A stretch of 64,000 nt of DNA from an uncultured Alphaproteobacteria bacterium (GCA_902628835.1 CACOPD010000001.1:124001-188000); one strand, 5' to 3'; shown: positions 20,054 to 30,246, counted from the first letter of the stretch. The notes: a model not told the origin generated them from the sequence alone. Made by a program: numbers and translations.

Positions 20054-21265
20054 TTAATTACTCAGATTATATGCTTCGTGTAGAGATTTAACAGCAATTT
20101 TTGTGAATTTTTTATCAATTAATACGCTTATCTTTATTTCCGATGTTGAGATAGCTAATATATTAATTGAGTTATCTGCTAATGTTGTAAACATTTTCTT
20201 TGCAACTCCAGATTGAGACATCATCCCCATACCAATTACTGAAATTTTAGAAATATTGGTATCAGTTTCAATAGATTTAAAATCGATTAAATTTTGATTT
20301 TCTTCTAATAATATTTTTGCATTATGAATTTCGTTGTTTGGAACAGTAAATGTAATATTTGCAGTTACTCCGTCTTGTGATGTATTTTGAACAATCATGT
20401 CTACATTAATATTTTTATAAGCTAATAACCCAAAGATAGTTGCAGATATACCAGGTTTATCAGCAATACCCGATAAAGTTAGTTTTGATTCATTATTACT
20501 ATAACTTACTCCACTTACTATTTCTTTTTCAATTAATTTATCTTCATCTACAACAAGGGTGCCACTTTCTTTTGTTATTGAAGATAGCACTTGCAAAGTA
20601 AGATTATTTTTCATCGCTAATTCAACAGAACGAGTATGAAGTACTTTTGCTCCAGTTGAAGACATTTCTAACATTTCTTCGAATGCTAATTTATTTATTT
20701 TTTTTGCTTTGGGTTCTAGATTAGGATCAGTTGTATATACACCATCAACATCAGTATAAATATCACACCGATCAGCATCAACTGCTGCAGCAACAGCAAC
20801 AGCAGTTGTGTCAGAGCCCCCTCTTCCTAAAGATGTAATGTTGCCCTCTATATCGATACCTTGAAATCCCGCAACTACTAAAACATCATAATTTTTTAGA
20901 TATTGATCAACTCTACTTTTATCAATATTTAAGATTTTAGCTTTTTGATGATTACTGTCTGTTATAATTGGTATTTGCCATCCAAGTAATGGAGTAGATT
21001 TAATATTTCTTTTTTTTAAAATAGCTGAAAGAAGTCCGACTGAAACAGCTTCACCAGATGTTAAAATTAAATCATTTTCAATAATCTCATTTGAATCAAT
21101 TTCATCTATATATTCTTGCATTTTATTTGTTACACCTGACATTGCAGATAAAACAACAATCAATTTTTTATCATTTAGTTGCTTTTCAACAATATTTGCA
21201 ACATTATTAATTTTATCGATACTACCAACAGAAGTACCGCCAAATTTCATTACTACAAGTTTCAT
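20054..21265 (-). CDS. lysC: Aspartate kinase
   Basis: Phosphorylates aspartate, the first step to lysine, methionine and threonine. 403 residues. The kinase domain starts MKLVVMKFGGTSVGS, with TSLGRGGSDTTAVAVA and DADRCDIYTDVDGV. Two C-terminal ACT domains (about residues 260-403) include GIADKPGISATIFGLLA and ISVIGMGMMSQSGVAKKMF, so feedback inhibition is likely. In many Alphaproteobacteria lysC is near ptsP and prfA; ptsP is absent here and a rodZ-like gene stands in its place. Confidence 0.95.
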   Translation of the reverse strand: MKLVVMKFGGTSVGSIDKINNVANIVEKQLNDKKLIVVLSAMSGVTNKMQEYIDEIDSNEIIENDLILTSGEAVSVGLLSAILKKRNIKSTPLLGWQIPIITDSNHQKAKILNIDKSRVDQYLKNYDVLVVAGFQGIDIEGNITSLGRGGSDTTAVAVAAAVDADRCDIYTDVDGVYTTDPNLEPKAKKINKLAFEEMLEMSSTGAKVLHTRSVELAMKNNLTLQVLSSITKESGTLVVDEDKLIEKEIVSGVSYSNNESKLTLSGIADKPGISATIFGLLAYKNINVDMIVQNTSQDGVTANITFTVPNNEIHNAKILLEENQNLIDFKSIETDTNISKISVIGMGMMSQSGVAKKMFTTLADNSINILAISTSEIKISVLIDKKFTKIAVKSLHEAYNLSN

Positions 21266-21296
21266 TGACTTAAATATTTTTTAAATTATTTCAGCT

Positions 21297-21304
21297 ATTA
21301 TAAT
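21297..21304. promoter_or_regulatory. Shared -10 element between lysC and ubiG
   Basis: ATTATAAT reads as a perfect TATAAT on both strands (21299-21304 forward, 21297-21302 reverse) in the 63-base divergent gap. On the lysC strand TTGTTT lies 15 bases upstream. The forward side lacks a good -35. Because such hexamers are common in AT-rich DNA, this is a weak prediction of overlapping divergent promoters. Confidence 0.3.
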
Positions 21305-21328
21305 TATTGTTTCTAACAAACAAGATTT

Positions 21329-22036
21329 ATGATGAGTATAAAATCAAAAAATGAAGAATTTACCCTGTTTAATCAACTTTCAGATGAATGGTGGAATGAA
21401 AATGGTAAATTTAAGATTCTTCATCAAATAAAAAGTCATAGAATGACTTATATATTAGAACAAATAAATGATAGGGATATTAAAAACTTAAAAATACTTG
21501 ATGTTGGCTGTGGTGGAGGAATAATATGTGAGCCGCTAGCAAGATTAGGTGCTAAAGTTACAGGAATAGACTTTGCTCCAAATAATATCAAAGCTGCTAA
21601 AATACACGCCAAAAAAAATAAACTTGAAATTAACTATATTAATAAAGATATTGAAAAATCAAAACTAGATCAAAAATTTGATCTAATACTAATGTTTGAA
21701 GTTTTGGAGCATCTAGATGATTGGAGAAAAACTATTAAAAATATAAAAAGAAATTTAAATAAAAATGGTAAAATTATAATTTCTACTATTAACAGAAACT
21801 TACTTTCTAAATTATTTGCAATTGATATAGCTGAAAACATTCTTAATTGGATCCCAAAAGGGACACATGATTATAATAAATTAATAAAACCTGAAGAATT
21901 AAGAATAATATTATCAAAAGAAAATTTTTATTTTAACAATATTCAAGGTCTTGCTTTTGACCCGTTAAACAGAGAATGGAAATTATCAAAAAACTATATG
22001 ATCAATTATTTTTGTACTGCTAATTTAATTAATTAG
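21329..22036 (+). CDS. ubiG: Ubiquinone biosynthesis O-methyltransferase UbiG
   Basis: SAM-dependent enzyme that performs both O-methylations of the ubiquinone ring. 235 residues. Begins with EEFTLFNQLSDEWWNENGKF, typical of UbiG, then the SAM motif ILDVGCGGGIICEPLARLGA and VLEHLDDW. A second ATG at 21332 is equally possible as the start. Other quinone genes in the window are COQ9 (49539) and a UbiB-like kinase (53809). The 3' end overlaps the DUF1178 gene by eight bases and contains a hairpin with a T-run. Confidence 0.94.
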   Translation: MMSIKSKNEEFTLFNQLSDEWWNENGKFKILHQIKSHRMTYILEQINDRDIKNLKILDVGCGGGIICEPLARLGAKVTGIDFAPNNIKAAKIHAKKNKLEINYINKDIEKSKLDQKFDLILMFEVLEHLDDWRKTIKNIKRNLNKNGKIIISTINRNLLSKLFAIDIAENILNWIPKGTHDYNKLIKPEELRIILSKENFYFNNIQGLAFDPLNREWKLSKNYMINYFCTANLIN

Positions 22037-22044
22037 TTTTTTTT
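22020..22044 (+). terminator. Likely intrinsic terminator of ubiG
   Basis: CTAATT, five-base loop TAATT, AATTAG, then eight T (22037-22044). The six-pair stem is weak because it is nearly all A-T, but the layout is classical. It spans the overlapping ends of ubiG and the convergent DUF1178 gene. Confidence 0.45.
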
Positions 22045-22442
22045 GTTGTAAAAGGCAATGGCAGTACATCAATATCTTCATCTAATAGTTCTTTAGTTTG
22101 ATCAATTGATGCTTCGCCGTATATTGGACGTTCCACTGTTTCACCATATTTAATTTTTTTTGCTTCTTCGGTAAATTTATCACCAACATAATCAAATTCT
22201 TTTTCTATAATCTTTTTTAACATTTTAACGTTAGAAGCGATTGATTTATTTCTTTTAGAAATTTTTGTATTCGATTTTTTTGCTACATTAGGTGCCATTA
22301 AACCTTTTTTAATTTGAATACTATTGCATGATGGACAACATACTAAGCCTTGTTTAATTTGCTTATTATAGTCTTTTGTATTTTCAAACCATCCTTCAAA
22401 GGAAAATGAACAATTTAAACAATTTAGATTAAATATAATCAT
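22029..22442 (-). CDS. DUF1178 family zinc-ribbon-like protein
   Basis: 137 residues. MIIFNLNCLNCSFSFEGWF and QGLVCCPSCNS form a CxxC...CxxC zinc-ribbon-like start, followed by KGLMAPNV; this is DUF1178, widespread in Alpha- and Betaproteobacteria with unknown function. It converges on ubiG and sits five bases after an unrecognised gene on the same strand. Its place next to ubiG and lysC agrees with alphaproteobacterial gene order. Confidence 0.88.
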   Translation of the reverse strand: MIIFNLNCLNCSFSFEGWFENTKDYNKQIKQGLVCCPSCNSIQIKKGLMAPNVAKKSNTKISKRNKSIASNVKMLKKIIEKEFDYVGDKFTEEAKKIKYGETVERPIYGEASIDQTKELLDEDIDVLPLPFTTKKTN

Positions 22443-22447
22443 GCTCT

Positions 22448-22930
22448 TTATATTGTTTCATTAGGATTTTTTTCAATATCAAAATCAATATCATTAGCTT
22501 CTAGTTGCATAATTAATGAATTTTTTGGGAAATTTAAATTACATACTAATCCCTTAGATAAGGTTACGCCCGTGAAAGGTTTTAAGTTGATGTTAATATA
22601 TTTTTGGGTATTGTGATTTAAAATATCAATCTTTACAAGTTCTTTAAAAACAATAAAAAGCAAATTTTTATCTAGTTTTAATTTTAATAAAGATTTAGGA
22701 GTTTGGTGATAAGATAATTTAACAAAAAGATTCTTATCAAGATAGTTTATACTTTCTTCTATATCAATGTTAGAATTTTTCATTTGAATATCTTTTATAA
22801 AAATTTGATCTTGTTTATCTAAAATTTTTTCTTTAAGAATTTCTAAAAAAGTAGTTCCGTAAATTTTTTTATTAATATTTTCAGTTTCTTCTTTAATTAT
22901 TGCAACTATCGCTTTAAGAACAATATCCAT
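22448..22930 (-). CDS. Unrecognised 160-residue protein
   Basis: I do not recognise a family. 160 residues, lysine/isoleucine/asparagine-rich, with no signal peptide, membrane span, cysteine cluster or catalytic motif evident. The first 50 residues look helical and the rest looks like alternating strands (SLLKLKLDKNLLFIVFKEL, ININLKPFTGVTLS). It is divergent from the methyltransferase at 22957 with only 26 bases between starts and precedes DUF1178 by five. In other Alphaproteobacteria ComF, glutaredoxin and nitrilase genes often occupy this place, but it does not resemble those. Confidence 0.6.
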   Translation of the reverse strand: MDIVLKAIVAIIKEETENINKKIYGTTFLEILKEKILDKQDQIFIKDIQMKNSNIDIEESINYLDKNLFVKLSYHQTPKSLLKLKLDKNLLFIVFKELVKIDILNHNTQKYININLKPFTGVTLSKGLVCNLNFPKNSLIMQLEANDIDFDIEKNPNETI

Positions 22931-22956
22931 TATTACTTTTTATACTTATAAAAAAA

Positions 22957-23733
22957 ATGATAAACAAAAAATACCTTAAACTATTAAGATCTAAAGATAG
23001 GAAATATGGAAAAAACTTTATTTATAACGAAATAGGTAAAAATATTATTGATTCCTTAGATATTTTAAAAGTTCCTTTTAATAACATTTTGCAACTTGGG
23101 ATTAATGATAATTTGGTAATTAATTTTCTTCAGGAAAAATTTCCTTCTTGTTCTATAACAAGTGCTGATATTGATTTATCAGCTTTTTTAAAAAAAGGCG
23201 ATCAAAATTTAATAGAAATTGATTTGGACAATTTACAAATCAAGAATCAAGAATATGATTTAATTTTTAGTAATTTTTTTTGTCAATTAACATCTAATTT
23301 TGAAAAATTGATAGAAAATATTTTTCATAGCCTAAATTCTAATGGTTTTTTTATAGCAACTGTTCCCAGTGGCGATAATATTTATCAGCTTGTAAATTCA
23401 ATGTATGAAACCGATAATATTTTATATGGCGGGATGTATCAGAGAATAAATCCAAGTTTAGATACAAATGATATTTTTAAAATTCTTAAACTATATAATT
23501 TTGATGCACCTCTAATAAATACTAATAATTTTACCATTGAATATTCTGTATTTAAAAATTTACTAGAAGACGTAAGATTTTTAAACTTATCTTACATAGG
23601 TAATGATAAAAGAAATTTATTTGAGAATAAGAAATACTTCTTTCATTTAGAAAAACAATTTAAAAAAAAATACTATGAAAAAAGTTTTTACCTCGATATT
23701 AATTATAATACAATTTGTGCTTGGAAGAAATAA
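22957..23733 (+). CDS. SAM-dependent methyltransferase, NDUFAF5/BioC-like
   Basis: 258 residues with a degenerate class I methyltransferase fold: ILQLGINDNLVINFL stands where a glycine-rich motif I normally is, and EYDLIFSNFFCQL is motif II-like. The segment LLEDVRFLNLSYIGNDKRN corresponds to the region conserved in NDUFAF5 relatives, which hydroxylate an arginine of complex I. The loss of motif I glycines raises doubt about SAM binding. Placement near DUF1178 and ubiG matches the alphaproteobacterial NDUFAF5-like gene. Confidence 0.7.
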   Translation: MINKKYLKLLRSKDRKYGKNFIYNEIGKNIIDSLDILKVPFNNILQLGINDNLVINFLQEKFPSCSITSADIDLSAFLKKGDQNLIEIDLDNLQIKNQEYDLIFSNFFCQLTSNFEKLIENIFHSLNSNGFFIATVPSGDNIYQLVNSMYETDNILYGGMYQRINPSLDTNDIFKILKLYNFDAPLINTNNFTIEYSVFKNLLEDVRFLNLSYIGNDKRNLFENKKYFFHLEKQFKKKYYEKSFYLDINYNTICAWKK

Positions 23734-23735
23734 CC

Positions 23736-24935
23736 CTAAGATCTGTAATCAGCGTTAATATTTAAATATTCATGAGTTAAATCATTTCCATAGACAGTAT
23801 GATAAAAATTACCTAAATTTAAATTTACATTAATGTCTATAGTTTTGTTTTTCATATAATTATTAAGTTTTCTAATATTAATTTTTTTACTTATCGAACC
23901 ATTTTCGCATACAGTATTATTTCCAAATAAAACTTTAATTTTATTTTGATTAATATTTTCTTCAGTTTTACCAATTGCCATAATTACCCTACCCCAATTT
24001 GCATCTTCCCCAGACACAGCTGTTTTGACCAAAGGAGAATTTGCAATACTAAATGCTATTTTTTTTGCTTGATTTTTAGATCTTGCATTCACAACTTTTA
24101 CTCTAATTAATTTAGAAACACCCTCTCCATCTTTAATAACTTGAAGAGATAAATCATGCATTAACTCATATATTTTATAATTTAATATTTTGAAATTTTT
24201 TTTATTTAAATTTATTTTTTTATTACCAACAGAAAACATCATTAAAGTATCACTTGTTGATGTATCGCTATCAACAGTTATTGAATTAAATGTGTTGTCT
24301 AAGTTATTTTGAAGTAGTCTGAACATTAATTGTCTTGAAACTTCACACTCTATAAAAATATATACCAACATTGTTCCCATATTTGGTTGTATCATTCCTG
24401 ATCCTTTTGATATTCCATAAATTTTAAATGATTGATTGCCTAAATTTATATTTTTAATTGATGTTTTGGGGAAAGTGTCTGTTGTCATAATAGCCTTAGC
24501 ACTCTCTAGTAAACTATTTTTCTTTTTGAAATTTAATTTTTCAAATTTTTTTATAATCAAATTAGGATTAAATTTTTCACCAATCACACCTGTAGAAGAT
24601 ACTAATACTTCCTTAGCCTTGCATTCAATTTTATTTGTTAATGCTTTTACATACTTGTCAATAATTTTAAGACCATCTTTACCAGTATGCGCATTAGCAT
24701 TACCAGCATTCACAACTAACGCTTTTACTTTTCCTTTATTATTTTTTTTATCCCAAATTATAGGGGCTGAAGGCGTTGATGTTTTTGAATAGGCGCAACA
24801 CACATTAATAATTTTATCAAATATTATTAATAAAAGGTCTTTGTCTTTTTTTTTAAATCCAGCATTAAAAGTAAATATATTGAGGCCGTTAGGATTAAAA
24901 TCTTTGATTTTTTTTGGCTTAAATATTGAAATCAT
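23736..24935 (-). CDS. argJ: Bifunctional ornithine acetyltransferase / N-acetylglutamate synthase
   Basis: Recycles the acetyl group in arginine synthesis and may also make N-acetylglutamate. 399 residues. Self-cleavage nucleophile Thr188 lies in MIQPNMGTMLVYIF, giving alpha and beta chains. Other family blocks are VVNAGNANAHTGKDG, SSTGVIGEKF, VDSDTSTSDTL and the C-terminal LTHEYLNINADYRS. It is divergent from secA, as in many Alphaproteobacteria, though the parvulin-type isomerase gene often found there is missing. Confidence 0.95.
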   Translation of the reverse strand: MISIFKPKKIKDFNPNGLNIFTFNAGFKKKDKDLLLIIFDKIINVCCAYSKTSTPSAPIIWDKKNNKGKVKALVVNAGNANAHTGKDGLKIIDKYVKALTNKIECKAKEVLVSSTGVIGEKFNPNLIIKKFEKLNFKKKNSLLESAKAIMTTDTFPKTSIKNINLGNQSFKIYGISKGSGMIQPNMGTMLVYIFIECEVSRQLMFRLLQNNLDNTFNSITVDSDTSTSDTLMMFSVGNKKINLNKKNFKILNYKIYELMHDLSLQVIKDGEGVSKLIRVKVVNARSKNQAKKIAFSIANSPLVKTAVSGEDANWGRVIMAIGKTEENINQNKIKVLFGNNTVCENGSISKKINIRKLNNYMKNKTIDINVNLNLGNFYHTVYGNDLTHEYLNINADYRS

Positions 24936-25010
24936 TTTATTGACCCTATTTTAGATTAAATTCCTTTGTAGAAAAATATTTTTCATATATTAACTGCCAT
25001 TTATCACAAC

Positions 25011-27539
25011 ATGATTAATATCGTTAATAAATTATTTGGCTCTTTAAAATCTAATTCGCTTAAAAAATATGGAAGTTTTGTAGATAAAGTAAATAAACTG
25101 GAAGAAGAAATTTCTAAACTTTCTGATCAAGAATTAAAAAATAAAACTAATTACTTTAAAAATCAATTTAGTGAGACTGGATCAATATCAACAATATTAC
25201 CAGAAATATTTGCAGTAGTTAGAGAAACATCAAAAAGAACATTAAATATGAGACACTATGATGTTCAAATAATAGGCGGCATGGTCTTATACGAAAACAA
25301 AATAACTGAAATGAAAACAGGAGAGGGAAAAACCTTAGTCGCCACTCTAGCCGCTTATGCAAACGCTATAGAAAACTTATCCGTTCATATTATTACAGTT
25401 AATGATTATCTAGCAAAAAGAGATGCGGAATGGATGGGAAAAATATATAATTTTCTTGGTCTGAGTGTTGGATGTGTTACTTCTGAAACGACTCATGAAG
25501 AAAGATCTAATCAATATGATTCAGATATTGTATACGCGACTAATAATGAGATAGGATTTGATTATTTAAGAGATAATCTTAAAAACGATTACGATAACTT
25601 ATGTTTTAAAAAAAATGCGTTTGCAATAGTAGATGAAGTAGATAGTATTTTAATAGATGAAGCTAGAACACCTCTTGTAATTTCTGCAGAATCAAATTCC
25701 AATACTGATTTGTTTCCAAAAATTGATAAAATAGTTAAAATTTTAAGAGAGAATGATTTTGAAATCAATGAAGAGAGCAAAAGTATATTGCTCACAACAA
25801 ATGGAATGGAATTTTGTGAAAAACTCCTGAAGGAGAATGGAATAATTAAAGAAGGCACTCTACAAGATTTAAGTAATATGGTTTTAAACCATAACATAAT
25901 TCAAGCACTTAGAGCACATCACTTATTTATCAAAGATAAAGATTATATAATCAAAGATAAGAATATAATCATTATTGATGAATTAACTGGAAGAGCAATG
26001 GAAGGTAGAAGATATGGTGATGGATTACATCAAGCAATTGAGGCTAAAGAAAATCTCATAATACAAAAAGAGAATCAAACAATAGCTTCAGTTACATATC
26101 AAAATTTTTTTAGAACGTATCATCGTCTAAGTGGAATGACAGGCACGGCTACAACTGAATCAAAGGAATTTGAAAGTATTTATAATTTAGAGGTAGTTGA
26201 AATTCCTCCTAATATTAGAGTAAATCGAGTTGATAAAAATGATCAAATTTACATGACTAAAAGAGAAAAATATAATGCTGTTTTAGAGCTTGTTAAATCA
26301 CGTAATGATATCAATCAACCAATCCTTATAGGTACTACATCCGTAGAAAATTCTATTAAAATTTCAGATTTATTGAAGAAACAAAAATTAAAGCACAATA
26401 TTTTAAATGCTAAAAACCATATGAGTGAAGCTAGAATTATAGAAGAAGCAGGAATGCCTGGGAATATTACTATTTCAACAAACATGGCTGGTAGAGGAAC
26501 AGATATTAAACTGGGAAATGACGATAATAAGTTAAAAAAAGAAGCTATAGAAGCCGGAGGTTTGCTAGTAATTGGCACAGAGAGACATGAAAGTAGAAGA
26601 ATAGACAATCAATTAAGAGGTAGATCTGGAAGACAAGGTGATATTGGGGAAAGTATTTTTTTCTTATCTTTAGAAGATGATCTTATGAGAATATTTGGAT
26701 CAAAAACTCTTGAAAATGTATTATCAAAATTAGGCCTTAAAGATGGTGAAGTTATTACTCATTCAATGATTACAAAATCTTTAGAAAGAGCTCAACAAAA
26801 GGTTGAAAATCATAATTTTGATATGAGAAAACAAATTTTAAAATTTGATGATATACTTAATGATCAAAGAAAAATAATTTATCAAAATAGAAGAGAAATT
26901 CTAAATACCAATGATCAATCAAAAATAATTGAGGATATGATTTATGATTATTTAAATTACTTAATTGAAATTACAATTCCTCCCAAAAAATATTCACATG
27001 AATGGGACGCAACTTTACTTAAAGAAAAAATTAAAGAAACATTTAATATAGATATTCCAGTTTCAAAATGGTTTGAAGAAGAAGGTGTTGATGATGAAGA
27101 AATTAAAAAGAGGTTATTAGATCAAATAAATCAAAAATATAAAGAAAAACAAAATCAATATACTTCTGAATTATTTAAATTTGCAGAAAAAAGAGTAATG
27201 TTGTTTCAAATAGATAAAGATTGGAGAGATCATTTGGCAGCAATGGATTCTTTACGTGGTAGTGTAAATTTAAGAGCATTGGGAGGAAAAGATCCATTTT
27301 ATGAATATAAGAAAGAGTCATTCGACTATTTTGATGAAATGCTTTCAAATCAAAATGAAAGAGTATTAAAAACTCTATTTAATATTAAATTAGTTAGTGA
27401 AAATAATATTGATAACTTCAATAATGAAACAAATAAAAAAACTCCCGAGCCAAGAAGAATTATAACTAAAAAAATAGGTAGAAATGAACCCTGTCCATGT
27501 GGCTCAGGTAAAAAATATAAACAATGCCATGGCAGTTAA
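25011..27539 (+). CDS. secA: Preprotein translocase ATPase SecA
   Basis: Motor that drives proteins through SecYEG. 842 residues, slightly shorter than the usual 880-900. Walker A is [16 protein letters not shown] (Gly104-Thr108), the DEAD-type box is [13 protein letters not shown], then [25 protein letters not shown] and GRSGRQGD. The short C-terminal linker ends in the zinc-binding tail [14 protein letters not shown], which contacts SecB and lipids. It converges on accA with a four-base overlap. Confidence 0.97.
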   Translation: MINIVNKLFGSLKSNSLKKYGSFVDKVNKLEEEISKLSDQELKNKTNYFKNQFSETGSISTILPEIFAVVRETSKRTLNMRHYDVQIIGGMVLYENKITEMKTGEGKTLVATLAAYANAIENLSVHIITVNDYLAKRDAEWMGKIYNFLGLSVGCVTSETTHEERSNQYDSDIVYATNNEIGFDYLRDNLKNDYDNLCFKKNAFAIVDEVDSILIDEARTPLVISAESNSNTDLFPKIDKIVKILRENDFEINEESKSILLTTNGMEFCEKLLKENGIIKEGTLQDLSNMVLNHNIIQALRAHHLFIKDKDYIIKDKNIIIIDELTGRAMEGRRYGDGLHQAIEAKENLIIQKENQTIASVTYQNFFRTYHRLSGMTGTATTESKEFESIYNLEVVEIPPNIRVNRVDKNDQIYMTKREKYNAVLELVKSRNDINQPILIGTTSVENSIKISDLLKKQKLKHNILNAKNHMSEARIIEEAGMPGNITISTNMAGRGTDIKLGNDDNKLKKEAIEAGGLLVIGTERHESRRIDNQLRGRSGRQGDIGESIFFLSLEDDLMRIFGSKTLENVLSKLGLKDGEVITHSMITKSLERAQQKVENHNFDMRKQILKFDDILNDQRKIIYQNRREILNTNDQSKIIEDMIYDYLNYLIEITIPPKKYSHEWDATLLKEKIKETFNIDIPVSKWFEEEGVDDEEIKKRLLDQINQKYKEKQNQYTSELFKFAEKRVMLFQIDKDWRDHLAAMDSLRGSVNLRALGGKDPFYEYKKESFDYFDEMLSNQNERVLKTLFNIKLVSENNIDNFNNETNKKTPEPRRIITKKIGRNEPCPCGSGKKYKQCHGS

Positions 27540-28474
27540 ATACCAGTTGTAATATTTAAATACTTTTCTTTTCTATTTCGAACTAGTTCTTCTATTGAAA
27601 TTTGTTTAAGCTCTTTTATGAGACTAATGATCTTTTCTTTTAAAATGTTTGCTTGCATTATAGGGTGTCTATGAGCTCCTCCATATGGCTCTAGGATAAT
27701 ATCATCAATAATCTTAAATTTTTTACAATCAGATGATGTCAACTTTAAAGTTTTCGCTGCTTCTTGGGAAAATTTAGTGTTTCTCCATAAAATAGAAGCG
27801 CAACCTTCAGGAGAAATAACTGAATATATTGAATGCTCTAACATTAAAACTCTATCAGAAGTAGCTATTCCTATTGCGCCACCAGATCCTCCCTCTCCAA
27901 TTATAATTGAAATTGTTGGAATTTTAGTCTTTAAAAAATGAAGTATCGTAGAAGCTATGGACTCTGATTGTCCCCGTTCCTCTGCGTCTTTTCCTGGAAA
28001 AGCTCCTGCAGTATCAACGAAAGATATTAAAGGTAGTTTAAATTTTTCTGCTAAATTTAATAATCTCTGGACTTTTCTATAACCCTCTGGTTTTGCCATT
28101 CCAAAGTTATGTTTAATTCTTGTTTCCATACTGTTACCTTTTTCAGTTCCTATGAAAAAAACAGAGCTTTTGTCAATTTTGGCTAATCCTCCTACTATTG
28201 CATTATCATCGGCATATTTCTTATCTCCATGCAAAAAAACAATTTCACTAAATATCCTTTTAATGTAATCTAATGTATGCGGTCTTTCACTATGTCTAGA
28301 AACTTGAACTTTCTGCCAAGGATCTAAGTTCGAATAAATTTTTTTATATAACTCATCTTTTTCAATATTTAATTTTTTAATTTTATCTAAATTTAATTCT
28401 TTATTATTATTTAATTTAACTAATATTGTTTCAATTTTTTCTATTTTATTTTCAAATTCAAAATATTTGATCAT
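27536..28474 (-). CDS. accA: Acetyl-CoA carboxylase carboxyltransferase subunit alpha
   Basis: Transfers carboxyl from biotin to acetyl-CoA with AccD in fatty acid synthesis. 312 residues. Family blocks: [67 protein letters not shown] and [13 protein letters not shown]. The ATG overlaps the stop of the exported 591-residue gene (ATGA), so accA is the third gene of a tightly coupled chain. Confidence 0.96.
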   Translation of the reverse strand: MIKYFEFENKIEKIETILVKLNNNKELNLDKIKKLNIEKDELYKKIYSNLDPWQKVQVSRHSERPHTLDYIKRIFSEIVFLHGDKKYADDNAIVGGLAKIDKSSVFFIGTEKGNSMETRIKHNFGMAKPEGYRKVQRLLNLAEKFKLPLISFVDTAGAFPGKDAEERGQSESIASTILHFLKTKIPTISIIIGEGGSGGAIGIATSDRVLMLEHSIYSVISPEGCASILWRNTKFSQEAAKTLKLTSSDCKKFKIIDDIILEPYGGAHRHPIMQANILKEKIISLIKELKQISIEELVRNRKEKYLNITTGI

Positions 28475-30246
28475 ATTATAAAATCATTTTTTTTGAATAA
28501 TTCTAAAATTATATTTCTAAAAAGAACCCCATCTTTATATTGCAGATAACCCTCTAAAATTAGCTTAAGATGCTCTGGATGTATATCATTCCAATCTTTA
28601 TTATTTAGAGAAATTATAGAATAAAAAAGAAATTTATCATCGTTTTTATTAATTATACTATTATTTATCTCATTAAGTAAAAATATTGATGGCATTGATC
28701 TTTGATCAAAAATTTTATCAAAATTTATATTGGAATTTGAGTTAATATCTAAATTCATTACAGTTTTTAGGACAAATAATAATTCATCATTTTGATAGTC
28801 TTGATCATACGTTAAATCATTAAAAGTTAAATTAATGGAATTTATGAACGAATTTAAATCTTTAGATGAGTACAAATTTAATAATATCCGGGTATAAATA
28901 CTTTTTGAATCTACTTCCTTTGCATTTTCATACAATTGTATCCAGTATTCTGCACTTTCATAATTATTATTGAAGATGTAAGCTGAGGCTATTTGTGGAC
29001 CGTAAATAATATTTTCTGAACTAGGGTCAATAGAATTTAACATATTAATTGTTAATTTATACGCAATTTCTTCTAAATTACTTTTTTTTGCGAAATCCCA
29101 AAATTGAATTAAAACATTTAATCTATCATTAGGGAATATTTGAATATTTACTAATTGGAATAAAAAAGCCATTGTCAATTCTTTGTTATCTACAAATAAA
29201 TTTATTGTTTCTTCAGGATTGCTTAATTGATCTGAATTAAAATCAGCAGACATATATAATGCTGCTAAACTATCTACTGTAATTAACTCTTCCAAAAAAC
29301 TTTCATTTGCTGCTTTTATTCTTAAATCAATTGGTGAAGCTTGATTTAAAATTATTGGGATTAAAAGATTTTTTTTATCTAGCTCGTAAAATGCATGTGA
29401 AAAAGGAAGTTCAGCTATTCTAGTCATTGCACTATATAAAAATATTAATTCTTTATTTATTTCATAATTTGCTATTTCATTATCAACATTATTTCTATCA
29501 GATGAATTTGATAGCAATGAAAATAAATTTTGATAGTAATTGTCTAAATTATTTTCTGATTCTAATAGTATTGTATTTAATAAAGTAGCTTCTGAAAGAT
29601 TATTATTTAAGATTAAACAAAATATATCAAGTTTTTCTAAAAAGAAATGATCTAATTTTATATTAGAATTTAAATCTTCTTTAAAATTACAAGCTTCATT
29701 CAATTGAAATGTTGAAAGAAGATAATTTAATTTAATTCCAGTATAGAAATTGGAATTACTATCATTAATCATTTTATATCTTTCAAGTAATTCATTTGAT
29801 TTATTAATTAGACCAATAGATTTTAAGTAACTAATAATTAAAAATAATGCTTCTTGATCATGTTTAGTATCAATATTTAATTGAAGATTTTCTAAAACTT
29901 CGACCAGTTGTTTTTGTAAAGTCTTTGAGTTAATATTTTTAAGATTTTCAAAATAGATTTCTAAATCGTTTGTTTCTAAGGTATAAATAAAATCATCTCT
30001 TTTACTTTGAATTTGTTCTACTTCAACTTCACTTTCTACTTCATTGATTTCTAGTTCATTAATTTCATTTAAATCTTCAGAAACTTCTTCAATTATTTGC
30101 TCCTTCGAATTAAGATTGTCTAAAACCATTTGATCTAGACTCTTACTTTCATGCAAATTAATAACCTCTAATTGACTATTATCTTCTTCACTTGCAAAAA
30201 TAGAATTTGAAAAAAAAATAAATAAAACAATTAAAATAAATTTCAT
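28471..30246 (-). CDS. Large exported protein of unknown function
   Basis: I do not recognise a family. 591 residues. A classic signal peptide is present (MKFILIVLFIFFSNSIFA, cleavage near residue 19). Residues 20-85 are very acidic (SEVEVEQIQ and similar Glu runs); the rest is rich in Leu, Asn and Ser with many predicted helices, such as TLQKQLVEVLENLQL and FYTGIKLNYLLSTFQLNEA, resembling a helical-repeat (TPR/SEL1-like) periplasmic scaffold without a clean repeat. It starts inside the stop of a 42-residue membrane peptide and its own stop overlaps accA, both by ATGA. Confidence 0.75.
   Translation of the reverse strand: MKFILIVLFIFFSNSIFASEEDNSQLEVINLHESKSLDQMVLDNLNSKEQIIEEVSEDLNEINELEINEVESEVEVEQIQSKRDDFIYTLETNDLEIYFENLKNINSKTLQKQLVEVLENLQLNIDTKHDQEALFLIISYLKSIGLINKSNELLERYKMINDSNSNFYTGIKLNYLLSTFQLNEACNFKEDLNSNIKLDHFFLEKLDIFCLILNNNLSEATLLNTILLESENNLDNYYQNLFSLLSNSSDRNNVDNEIANYEINKELIFLYSAMTRIAELPFSHAFYELDKKNLLIPIILNQASPIDLRIKAANESFLEELITVDSLAALYMSADFNSDQLSNPEETINLFVDNKELTMAFLFQLVNIQIFPNDRLNVLIQFWDFAKKSNLEEIAYKLTINMLNSIDPSSENIIYGPQIASAYIFNNNYESAEYWIQLYENAKEVDSKSIYTRILLNLYSSKDLNSFINSINLTFNDLTYDQDYQNDELLFVLKTVMNLDINSNSNINFDKIFDQRSMPSIFLLNEINNSIINKNDDKFLFYSIISLNNKDWNDIHPEHLKLILEGYLQYKDGVLFRNIILELFKKNDFII

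Noticed and set aside
24971-24984. GAAAAATATTTTTC palindrome between argJ and secA as an operator
   Set aside because: Simple A/T symmetry is expected often in DNA this AT-rich and nothing else supports it.
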